From NCBI GenBank assembly GCA_013361975.1, contig JABFXB010000156.1, positions 1-7,331 of the forward strand: DNA of 7,331 bases, given 5' to 3'. The notes under the pieces were generated by a model. The model saw nothing but the letters and a program-made list of their open reading frames with translations, had not been told where the DNA came from and made no database searches. The stretch is from Dermatophilaceae bacterium. GTDB lineage: Bacteria; Actinomycetota; Actinomycetes; Actinomycetales; Dermatophilaceae. Below, piece after piece: positions 1 through 6,950 of the stretch (position 1 is the stretch's first letter; each line of letters starts with the position of its first letter). The translations under genes were made by a program, and so were the position numbers.

Positions 1-185
1 CGTGTGGCGTGGGGGGTGCGCACCGGGGCCGTGTGCGGGTTGTCCTCCCCCGGCTCGGGCACGACCTGGGCGGACGGCGGGACATGGGTGGGGATGCTCT
101 GGGCGAACGAGCGGTTGCCGATCAGGCCCAGGGCGGCGGGAACGAGGGCGGCAACAGCCACCGCTGCAACGGTGAGTCGTCTCAT
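1..185 (-). CDS. Small secreted or membrane-anchored protein of unknown function, N-terminal part (runs off the left edge)
   Basis: I do not recognise the family. ATG at 185-183 is preceded by a good ribosome binding site, GAGGAG at 197-192, six bases upstream. The 61 visible codons begin with a basic n-region (MRR), followed by a hydrophobic stretch at about residues 4-23 rich in Ala and Val. A short polar turn with Ser-Phe-Ala at 26-28 could be a signal peptidase I site. The mature part that follows (about 31-61) is rich in Pro, with several His and acidic residues and no predicted helix. This is what a Sec signal peptide or N-terminal membrane anchor looks like, so the product is probably exported. 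The gene is on the same strand as the GNAT gene upstream of it, but 171 bp and a hairpin separate them, so it probably has its own promoter. No clear -10/-35 pair is visible in the gap. The rest of the protein lies outside the window. Confidence 0.7.
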   Translation of the reverse strand, partial: MRRLTVAAVAVAALVPAALGLIGNRSFAQSIPTHVPPSAQVVPEPGEDNPHTAPVRTPHAT

Positions 186-250
186 CGGGATCTCCTCTGG
201 GGGACACCGTTCCCGGGTTCGGGGGTCGGTGTGCGGGTGCTCTACTGCAA

Positions 251-269
251 CGGTGCGGCCTGCGCACCG
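251..269 (-). terminator. GC hairpin in the gap after the GNAT gene, possible terminator
   Basis: CGGTGCG and CGCACCG form a perfect 7-bp stem with a 5-base loop, 87 bases past the GNAT stop codon. No T-run follows on the minus strand, so the terminator reading is weak; it could equally be a structure in the 5' leader of the secreted-protein gene that starts at 185. A smaller hairpin (GGGCG-AGC-CGCCC, 302-314) lies closer to the stop codon. I see nothing else in the 171-bp gap. Confidence 0.3.
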
Positions 270-356
270 CCGGGCGCCATCGGGCTTTGGTCCTAGTACC
301 TGGGCGAGCCGCCCGCTTCCACCGGTTTCGTCCGGGCCGCTGCGTTCAGAGGCAGC

Positions 357-1370
357 TCATTCGCCTGCACCACTGCGCTTCTGCCACTCGCGGCTGTACC
401 CCTCGACGGCGTAGCCGAGCCGCCGGTTGACCGCGAGCATGTGCCTGTTGCTGGCGGCGTTCCACGTGCGCACCGAGGTGACCTCGGGCAATTCCTCCAT
501 GACGCGAAGCGCGTTGGCCGCCTTGAGCCGCAGGCCGAGCCCGTGGCCGCGGTGCTCCGCGAGCACGAGGGTGTCCTGCTGGTAGCCGAGGTCGGGGCTG
601 CCCGCCGAGACCCCGATGGTCGTGAACGCCACGAGCCGTCCGCGGGGCCGGTGCCGGGCCACCGACTCGATGACACGCCTTCCGGACGCGAGCGTGCGCT
701 CGAACGACTCGCGCAGCCGTTCGGCGTCCCAGGCCTCCTCCTCCAGCGCGAGGTCGTCCCGGGGCGCGTCCGTGCTCATCCGCTGCTGCAGCACGGCCCG
801 GTCCTCCAGCCACTCGTCGGGGATCCGGTCGACGAACGACTCGACGACGTAGTCGTCGACCACGGCCCACGCCGCGAGCTGCTCACGGTCCCCGGGCAGC
901 GGCATGGCGCTCCGGATCATCGTCTGCGCGATGGCGTAGCCGTGGCCGGCCGCGAAGGCCTCTGCCTCGTCGGTGCCGCCCTCGGCCCACTCGGTCTCCC
1001 CCATGAGCGTGCCGCGGCCGTGCTGCGCCGCGATGGCCTCGCCCTCGGCGAGCAGGCCACCACCGACCCCACGGCGCCGGTGGTCCGGGTGCACCGACAG
1101 CCACACGAGGGCGAGGTCCAGGTTGTCGGTCGTCGGCATCCGCACCTCCAGGGCCCCGACCATTCGGCTCCCCTCCCAGGCGGCGCGCGCCACCCGGCGC
1201 CCGGTGGGTGACCGGTGGAAGCCGCGGATCTCCTCGAGCGTCCAGGCACTCCCCCGCTCGCCGAACACGTCGCGCTGGACGGCCGCGTGGACGTCGATCC
1301 ACTCCCGGGCCGCCGCCTCCTGCTGCGGGTCGAGCAGGTCGATGGCTCTGATGTCGAGGTCGTCGCTCAC
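357..1370 (-). CDS. Tandem-domain GNAT family N-acetyltransferase
   Basis: Predicted cytoplasmic acetyl-CoA-dependent acetyltransferase of 337 residues with two GNAT folds in tandem; the substrate cannot be told from sequence. The first domain (about 20-155) has the acetyl-CoA loop in VHPDHRRRGVG at 93-103, matching R/QxxGxG/A. The second (about 215-330) has strand-loop LVLAEHRGHGLGLRL at 268-282 and the C-terminal signature TWNAASNRHMLAVNRRLGY at 302-320, typical of bidomain actinobacterial GNATs. The GTG at 1370-1368 is chosen because homology-like sequence begins there and the frame further upstream runs into the control region of the divergent synthetase gene. No ribosome binding site precedes it. 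A weak -10-like CAGACT ends seven bases before the GTG, which would fit a leaderless start, but its first base is poor. A GTG at 1391-1389 is an alternative start. The gene diverges from the ThrRS leader; any functional link to it is unproven. Confidence 0.85.
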   Translation of the reverse strand: MSDDLDIRAIDLLDPQQEAAAREWIDVHAAVQRDVFGERGSAWTLEEIRGFHRSPTGRRVARAAWEGSRMVGALEVRMPTTDNLDLALVWLSVHPDHRRRGVGGGLLAEGEAIAAQHGRGTLMGETEWAEGGTDEAEAFAAGHGYAIAQTMIRSAMPLPGDREQLAAWAVVDDYVVESFVDRIPDEWLEDRAVLQQRMSTDAPRDDLALEEEAWDAERLRESFERTLASGRRVIESVARHRPRGRLVAFTTIGVSAGSPDLGYQQDTLVLAEHRGHGLGLRLKAANALRVMEELPEVTSVRTWNAASNRHMLAVNRRLGYAVEGYSREWQKRSGAGE

Positions 1371-1467
1371 GAGTGTGAGTCTGTCGACCACGACGCATCG
1401 CGAGCCAGCGACTTTCCGCGGACGCGGCCGACCGGCATACGTCGTCGGTGGGCACGAGCCCGCAATC

Positions 1468-1485
1468 GCGTTGCCGCGGCAACGC
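1468..1485. promoter_or_regulatory. 18-bp perfect palindrome over the -35 element, possible operator
   Basis: GCGTTGCCGCGGCAACGC is its own reverse complement and covers the whole predicted -35 hexamer of the ThrRS leader promoter (TTGCCG, 1471-1476). A dimeric regulator binding here would block RNA polymerase. It lies in the 135-bp divergent region between the GNAT gene and the leader peptide, so it might act on both. No cognate regulator gene is in the window. The alternative is chance in GC-rich DNA. Confidence 0.4.
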
Positions 1486-1499
1486 CCCGGCCCTACCCT
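1471..1499 (+). promoter_or_regulatory. Promoter of the ThrRS leader and thrS
   Basis: TTGCCG (1471-1476) and TACCCT (1494-1499) are separated by exactly 17 bp. They match the actinobacterial housekeeping sigma pattern of TTGNNN and TANNNT. Transcription starting seven bases after the -10 would begin at 1506, the A of the leader peptide ATG, giving a leaderless message. That agrees with the absence of a ribosome binding site before the leader ATG. The region from 1371 to 1470 holds no other convincing element. Confidence 0.6.
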
Positions 1500-1505
1500 C
1501 AGAAC

Positions 1506-1565
1506 ATGCACCGCTCCCAGCAGACGACGACGCCGGACCCCTCCGGCGCACTGTTGCTGCTCTAG
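1506..1565 (+). CDS. Threonine-rich attenuator leader peptide upstream of thrS
   Basis: A 19-codon reading frame with the product MHRSQQTTTPDPSGALLLL ends at TAG 1563-1565. Three consecutive ACG Thr codons occupy 1524-1532, directly before the first hairpin of the leader RNA. Such runs of the cognate amino acid are the hallmark of leader peptides in ribosome-mediated attenuation, as in the E. coli thr leader. Nothing like a Shine-Dalgarno sequence precedes the ATG, and the predicted transcription start falls on it, so translation is probably leaderless. The last four codons (CTG TTG CTG CTC) are all Leu. They lie next to the stop, beyond the 5' arm of the pause hairpin, and are less well placed to control the switch. 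Stop codon to terminator hairpin is 15 bases. The peptide itself probably has no function after synthesis. Confidence 0.75.
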   Translation: MHRSQQTTTPDPSGALLLL

Positions 1566-1606
1566 CACCCACCGCAACCCACGCCCCGGAGTCGACTCCG
1601 GGGCGT
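1531..1606 (+). promoter_or_regulatory. Threonine-responsive transcription attenuator (mutually exclusive hairpins)
   Basis: Segment 1 (CGCCGGA, 1531-1537) pairs with segment 2 (TCCGGCG, 1542-1548) around a CCCC loop. CTCCGG at 1541-1546, overlapping segment 2, is the exact complement of CCGGAG at 1586-1591 in segment 3, which is the 5' arm of the terminator hairpin. A ribosome paused at the first or second ACG codon would cover the RNA to about 1537-1540. That masks segment 1 and leaves 1541-1546 free to form the 2:3 antiterminator. With enough charged tRNA-Thr the ribosome moves on, and the 1:2 and 3:4 hairpins form. A third CTCCGG copy at 1614-1619 could also pair with segment 3. The pairings are seen directly; the mechanism is inferred from known amino acid attenuators. 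Confidence 0.7.
1581..1606 (+). terminator. Attenuator terminator hairpin before thrS
   Basis: ACGCCCCGGAG (1581-1591) and CTCCGGGGCGT (1596-1606) form a perfect 11-bp stem around a TCGA loop; the whole 26 bp is palindromic as DNA. It is followed by TCGTCGTCT rather than a true T-run. This weakens the intrinsic-terminator reading, although actinobacterial terminators often lack a good T-run. It lies between the leader peptide stop and the thrS ribosome binding site at 1634-1640, and does not include that site. Confidence 0.6.
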
Positions 1607-1645
1607 TCGTCGTCTCCGGGCCGACCCAGCCGCAAGGAGACGACC

Positions 1646-2908
1646 ATGCCCGACCACCGCGACCTCAACCACGACCTCGACGTCTACGCCACCGACCCGC
1701 TCGCCGGCGCCGGCCTGCCCCTGTGGCTCGCGGGCGGGTCGGTGATCCGCCGTGAGCTCGAACGCCTCGCCAAGGACCTCGCGCACGCCGACGGCTGCGT
1801 CGACGTGCACACCCCCGTGCTCGGCAAGCGGGGCCTCTTCGAGCGCTCGGGCCACTGGGCCAAGTTCGGGGACGACATGTTCCCCACCATGCAGCTCGGC
1901 GACGAGGAAGTGGTGCTGCGGCCGGCGAACTGCCCGCACCACGCCCTCGTCTACAAGGCGCGCAGCCACTCCTACCGGGAGCTCCCGGTCCGGCTCAACG
2001 AGCTCGCGCCGATGTTCCGGGCCGAGCGCTCCGGTGTGCTCTCCGGTCTGACCCGCGTGCGCCAGATCAGCCTCGACGACACCCATGTGTTCTGCCGGCC
2101 CGACCAGACCGGCGCGGAGGTCGCGAGGGGGCTGCGCGCCGCCCTGGAGGCCCAGCGCATCCTCGGCCTGCCCGTGCACCACGTGCGCCTCTCGCTGCGC
2201 GACGACTCCGACGCGTGGCTCGGCACCCGGGAGCAGTGGGACGCCGTGCAGGACTCCCTGCGCGAGTCGGCCGGCGAGGTCCTGGCCGGCTACGACCTGC
2301 CCCTTGTCGAGGGGCTGGGCGAGGCTGCCTTCTACGGCCCGAAGGTCGACCTGCAGGTCGTCGACTCACGCGGCCACGAGGAGACCATCGCCACCGTGCA
2401 GGTCGACTTCAACCAGCCCGAGCGCTTCGACCTGACCTACCACGGCGAGGACGGGGAGCGGCACCGCGTCGTCATGGTGCACCGGGGCACCGTCGGCTCG
2501 ATGGAGCGCGTCACCGCGGCCCTGCTCGAGCGCTACGAGGGACGCCTGCCGCTGTGGCTGGCGCCCGTGCAGGTCGCCGTGCTGCCCGTGTCGTCCGAGC
2601 AGGACGAGGCCGCCCGCGCGCTCGTCGACGCGCTGCGCGCCGAGGGCGTACGCGTGGAGCTCGCCTGCGACGACTCACTCGGCTCTCGCATCCGGGAGGC
2701 TCGCAGACGGCGCGTCGCCGTGGTGGCCGTCGTCGGGGCGCGCGAGGCGGCAGCCGCGTCTGCGCAGGTCACCGACATTGCGGCCGGCTTCCGTGACGTC
2801 GTGGCCGTCGACCGACTGGTCGAGCGGGTCGTGGCGGCGCGTGACGGGCGGTGCCGGCAGGTCGACTGGGCCCGAGCCGGCATACGGCAGGGGGCTCGAG
2901 CGTTGTAG
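1646..2908 (+). CDS. thrS: Threonyl-tRNA synthetase, short form without TGS and editing domains
   Basis: Class II aminoacyl-tRNA synthetase that charges tRNA-Thr with threonine in the cytoplasm. At 420 residues it is much shorter than the 642-residue E. coli ThrRS: it starts directly at the catalytic core, so the N-terminal TGS and Ser-tRNA-Thr editing domains are absent. The zinc ligands are kept: C96 (RPANCPHH), H147 (DDTHVFC) and H279 (VMVHRG), aligning with E. coli C334, H385 and H511. Motif 2 spans about 116-149 with R125. Y230 in AFYGPK and Q252 in TVQVDF match E. coli Y462 and Q484. Motif 3 is GSMER at 284-288. The anticodon-binding domain starts at LPLWLAPVQVAVLPV (301-315) and runs to about 395. 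L144 replaces E. coli Q381. ATG 1646 follows AAGGAGA (1634-1640) at five bases; the same frame extends upstream to 1448, but only through the leader region. Expression is probably set by the Thr attenuator. msrA follows after 40 bp. A housekeeping full-length ThrRS is expected elsewhere. Confidence 0.93.
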   Translation: MPDHRDLNHDLDVYATDPLAGAGLPLWLAGGSVIRRELERLAKDLAHADGCVDVHTPVLGKRGLFERSGHWAKFGDDMFPTMQLGDEEVVLRPANCPHHALVYKARSHSYRELPVRLNELAPMFRAERSGVLSGLTRVRQISLDDTHVFCRPDQTGAEVARGLRAALEAQRILGLPVHHVRLSLRDDSDAWLGTREQWDAVQDSLRESAGEVLAGYDLPLVEGLGEAAFYGPKVDLQVVDSRGHEETIATVQVDFNQPERFDLTYHGEDGERHRVVMVHRGTVGSMERVTAALLERYEGRLPLWLAPVQVAVLPVSSEQDEAARALVDALRAEGVRVELACDDSLGSRIREARRRRVAVVAVVGAREAAAASAQVTDIAAGFRDVVAVDRLVERVVAARDGRCRQVDWARAGIRQGARAL

Positions 2909-2948
2909 AGGCGTACCACGCACGCCACACGAAGGATGTGACACTGGA

Positions 2949-3653
2949 ATGGTGTTCGGACTCGGTAGGAAGACCCAGATGCCCGCCCGCGAGGAGGCCC
3001 TCCCCGGCCGTGCGGAGCGCCCGTTCCAGGTGGACCCGACCCACGTGGTGCTCGGCACGCCGATCGAGGGACCGTGGCCCGACGGCTCGGAGGTGCTCTA
3101 CGTCGCGATGGGCTGCTTCTGGGGCGTCGAGCGGATCTTCTGGAAGCAGGACGGCGTCGTGTCGACCGCCGCCGGCTACATGGGCGGCTACACGCCCAAC
3201 CCCACGTACGAGGAGACGTGCACGGGCCGCACCGGCCACGCCGAGACGGTCCGCGTCGTCTACGACCCCGAGAAGACCTCCCCCGAGCTGCTGCTCAAGG
3301 CGTTCTGGGAGAACCACGACCCGACGACCGCCAACCGGCAGGGCAACGACATCGGCACGGCCTACCGCTCGGCGATCTACTGGACCACCGAGGGCCAGCG
3401 GCTCGCGGCCGAGGCCACGCGCGAGTCGTTCCAGAAAGTGCTCGGCGGCTTCGGCTACGGGCAGATCACGACCGAGATCCGCTCGGCCGACGACGCCGGG
3501 CCGTTCTACCTCGCCGAGGACTACCACCAGGGCTACCTGCACAAGAACCCCGGCGGCTACTGCAACCACGGCCCGAACGGCATGACCTGCCCCGTCGGCA
3601 TCGTGCGCCAGGACCAGCTCCCCTCGCAGCAGGACATCGCCCCGCCCTCCTGA
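2949..3653 (+). CDS. msrA: Peptide-methionine (S)-S-oxide reductase MsrA
   Basis: Reduces methionine-S-sulfoxide, free or in proteins, back to methionine; a cytoplasmic oxidative damage repair enzyme recycled by thioredoxin. The 234-residue product has the catalytic Cys56 in GCFWG (55-59), followed by E61. The family blocks GRTGHAETVRVVYDP (93-107), HDPTTANRQGNDIGTAYRS (123-141) and YHQGYL (192-197) are all present. C205 (GGYCNHG) and C214 (GMTCPVG) are the candidate resolving cysteines, in the usual C-terminal place. The N-terminal extension with MVFGLGRKTQMP is typical of actinobacterial MsrA, which supports ATG 2949. GAAGGA at 2931-2936 is a possible ribosome binding site, but at 12 bases it is far. 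The gene follows thrS by 40 bp with no terminator visible, so it may be read through from the thrS promoter. A strong hairpin follows its stop codon. Confidence 0.95.
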   Translation: MVFGLGRKTQMPAREEALPGRAERPFQVDPTHVVLGTPIEGPWPDGSEVLYVAMGCFWGVERIFWKQDGVVSTAAGYMGGYTPNPTYEETCTGRTGHAETVRVVYDPEKTSPELLLKAFWENHDPTTANRQGNDIGTAYRSAIYWTTEGQRLAAEATRESFQKVLGGFGYGQITTEIRSADDAGPFYLAEDYHQGYLHKNPGGYCNHGPNGMTCPVGIVRQDQLPSQQDIAPPS

Positions 3654-3663
3654 ATCGCCCCAT

Positions 3664-3709
3664 GACACGCGAGCTCCCGCCCGGCAACAGCCGGGCGGGA
3701 GCTCGTGTC
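3664..3709. terminator. Strong hairpin terminator between convergent msrA and the glycolate operon
   Basis: GAGCTCCCGCCCGGC (3671-3685) and GCCGGGCGGGAGCTC (3690-3704) pair perfectly over 15 bp around an AACA loop. GACAC (3664-3668) and GTGTC (3705-3709) extend the stem after a 2-base bulge. It begins 10 bases past the msrA stop and ends 16 bases from the permease stop on the other strand. It can therefore serve as a bidirectional terminator for the two converging transcripts. No long T-run flanks it on either side. Confidence 0.85.
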
Positions 3710-3725
3710 GTTCGTCGGGTCAGCG

Positions 3726-5468
3726 TCAGGGAAGCATCCAGGACAGCACCGACGTGGACTGCAGGTAGACGAGCACGCACATGAAGACGAGGAAGCCGAG
3801 GCTCCACCCGACGACCCGCCGGAAGAGGTCTCCCTCCCGGCCCGAAAGCCCGACCGCGGCAGCCGCGATGGCGAGGTTCTGGGGCGAGATCATCTTCCCG
3901 AGAACCCCACCGGAGGAGTTGGCGGCAGCCATGAGGGCCGGGCCCAGGCCGACGTCCTTCGCCGCGGACACCTGCAGGGCACCGAAGAGCGAGTTCGACG
4001 ACGTGTCCGACCCGGTCACGGCAACGCCGATCCAGCCCAGGATCGGCGACAGGATCGCGAACGCAGAGCCCGCGCCAGCGAGCCACGCGCCCAGGCTGGC
4101 GGTCTGGCCGGACGCGTTCATGACGTAGGCCAGACCGAGGACCGCCATGACGGTGAAGATGGCGGCACCGAGCTGGCGGTAGGTGTCGGCGTAGGCCTTG
4201 GCGGCCTTGCCCCACGAGATACCGATGGCCGGGATGGTGAGCAGGCCGGAGATGATCATGAGGGTGCCGGCCGCGGCGAGCCAGTTGAACTTGAAAGTCG
4301 GCAGGGTGGACGCCTTGCCCGAGGCGGTCTGCAGGTGCAGCCCTGGCCACTGGAAGCTCTTCGTGGGTGCGCCGAGCAGGTGCGCGATGGCCGGGATCTG
4401 GCTCAGGCTGAAGACGACGATGATCAGCAGGTAGGGCGCGTAGGCGCGCAGCACGTCGGCGCGGCTGTCGTGTCGGTCCGCGTCACGGGCGGCGAGGTCG
4501 TCGACCGTGCCCGTGCCGTGCCCGATCGGGTGGTCCGAGCCGCCGATCGAGGCGGCAGGAACGCCTTCGACGATGTGCGAGCCGGCGCGGACGTGGCCCC
4601 GACGGTGACTGCCCGCCTCGGCGAGCGCCGGCTCCGGTGCCTCCACGTAGGCCTGGGACGGCTGCCAGAAGCGCAGCAGCACGACGACCGCGGCGGCCCC
4701 CACGAGGGAGGCCACGATGTCGGTCAGCTGCGTGGAGAGGTAGTTGGAGGTGGCGAACTGCGCGACCGCGAAGGCGATGCCACACGTCAGCGTGGCGGGG
4801 AGCGTGACGCGGACGCCGCGACCGCGGTCGATGATGTAGACGAGCGCCATCGGCACGAAGAGGCCGAGGATCGGGGTCTGCCGTCCCACGATCGAGGCGA
4901 GCTCGTGCTCGGGCAGCCCGGTCACCTGAGCGAGCGTCGTGATCGGCACGGCGAGGGCACCGAACGCGACCGGCGCCGTGTTGGCCACCAGCGCGACCGT
5001 GGCGGCCTTGATCGGGCGGAAGCCGAGGGCGATGAGCATGACGCTCGTGATCGCCACCGGCGTGCCGAAACCGGCGAGGGCCTCCAGCAGTGCGCCGAAG
5101 CAGAAGGCGATGATGACCGCCTGGATCCGCTGGTCGTCGCTGATCCTGGCGAACGAGCGCCGCAGCACGTCGAAGTGCCCGGTCACGACGGTCATGTTGT
5201 AGACCCAGATGGCGTTGATGACCACCCACATGATCGGGAAGAAGCCGAAGGCTGCCCCCTCGGCGCCGGCCAGCACGGCCTGCCCGGCGGGCATGGAGTA
5301 GACGATGATCGCGACCAGCAGCGACATGACGAGCGACGCCACGGCCGCCTTCCACGCGGCGATCCGCAGGACGCCGAGCAGCAGGAACAGGGTGAGCAGG
5401 GGAAGCAGTGCCACGAGTGCCGTGAGCGTCAACGAACCCGCCAAGGCATCGATGATGGGGCGGAACAT
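3726..5468 (-). CDS. L-lactate/glycolate permease, LctP family (LldP/GlcA type)
   Basis: Inner-membrane proton-coupled uptake permease for lactate, glycolate or related 2-hydroxy acids (LctP family, TC 2.A.14). The 580-residue product is polytopic, with hydrophobic segments spread along its length and the last ending near the C-terminus. Family signatures are FGALLEALAGFGTPVAITSV (124-143), TGSDTSSNSLFGALQ (485-499) and SPQNLAIA (528-535). A long hydrophilic loop at about 269-343 separates the two halves and has six His. ATG 5468 has GAGGTGA just upstream with a 4-base gap. The gene follows glcF by 48 bp on the same strand and is probably the last gene of the operon. E. coli GlcA, a permease of this family, is encoded with glcDEF, so glycolate is the more likely substrate here, but L- or D-lactate cannot be excluded by sequence. 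Confidence 0.92.
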   Translation of the reverse strand: MFRPIIDALAGSLTLTALVALLPLLTLFLLLGVLRIAAWKAAVASLVMSLLVAIIVYSMPAGQAVLAGAEGAAFGFFPIMWVVINAIWVYNMTVVTGHFDVLRRSFARISDDQRIQAVIIAFCFGALLEALAGFGTPVAITSVMLIALGFRPIKAATVALVANTAPVAFGALAVPITTLAQVTGLPEHELASIVGRQTPILGLFVPMALVYIIDRGRGVRVTLPATLTCGIAFAVAQFATSNYLSTQLTDIVASLVGAAAVVVLLRFWQPSQAYVEAPEPALAEAGSHRRGHVRAGSHIVEGVPAASIGGSDHPIGHGTGTVDDLAARDADRHDSRADVLRAYAPYLLIIVVFSLSQIPAIAHLLGAPTKSFQWPGLHLQTASGKASTLPTFKFNWLAAAGTLMIISGLLTIPAIGISWGKAAKAYADTYRQLGAAIFTVMAVLGLAYVMNASGQTASLGAWLAGAGSAFAILSPILGWIGVAVTGSDTSSNSLFGALQVSAAKDVGLGPALMAAANSSGGVLGKMISPQNLAIAAAAVGLSGREGDLFRRVVGWSLGFLVFMCVLVYLQSTSVLSWMLP

Positions 5469-5516
5469 TCAGTCACCTCGTTGTGAACGGTGGATGGGAT
5501 GTAGCCGCTCGGACGG

Positions 5517-6950
<1,434 letters not shown>

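Noticed and set aside
302..314. GGGCG-AGC-CGCCC hairpin after the GNAT stop codon
   Set aside because: A 5-bp stem with a 3-base loop and no T-run is too weak to call as a terminator in DNA this GC-rich.
441..1211. 256-codon plus-strand frame across the GNAT gene
   Set aside because: It is antisense to clear tandem GNAT motifs and has the low-complexity Arg/Pro/Gly composition of a shadow frame.
1371..1577. N-terminal extension of the GNAT frame up to 1577
   Set aside because: This stretch overlaps the promoter, palindrome, leader peptide and attenuator of the divergent thrS on the other strand, and its translation does not resemble GNAT N-termini.
1448..1645. N-terminal extension of the thrS frame from 1448
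   Set aside because: It would read through the control region in a frame different from the leader peptide. ATG 1646 has a near-ideal ribosome binding site, and the extension does not resemble a TGS or editing domain.
2936..2941. ATGTGA start-stop minimal frame just before msrA
   Set aside because: A two-codon frame occurs easily by chance, and the same bases overlap the candidate ribosome binding site of msrA; nothing else supports a regulatory role.
2769..3668. 299-codon open frame on the minus strand across msrA
   Set aside because: Composition is Gly, Arg, Val and Ala repeats without any motif; it is the GC-rich shadow of msrA, which has the full set of MsrA motifs.
3705..5486. 593-codon open frame on the plus strand across the permease gene
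   Set aside because: Its protein is extremely rich in Asp, Glu, Gly, His and Arg with no family signature, as expected for the antisense of a GC-rich membrane protein gene. The minus strand encodes a complete LctP permease with a ribosome binding site.
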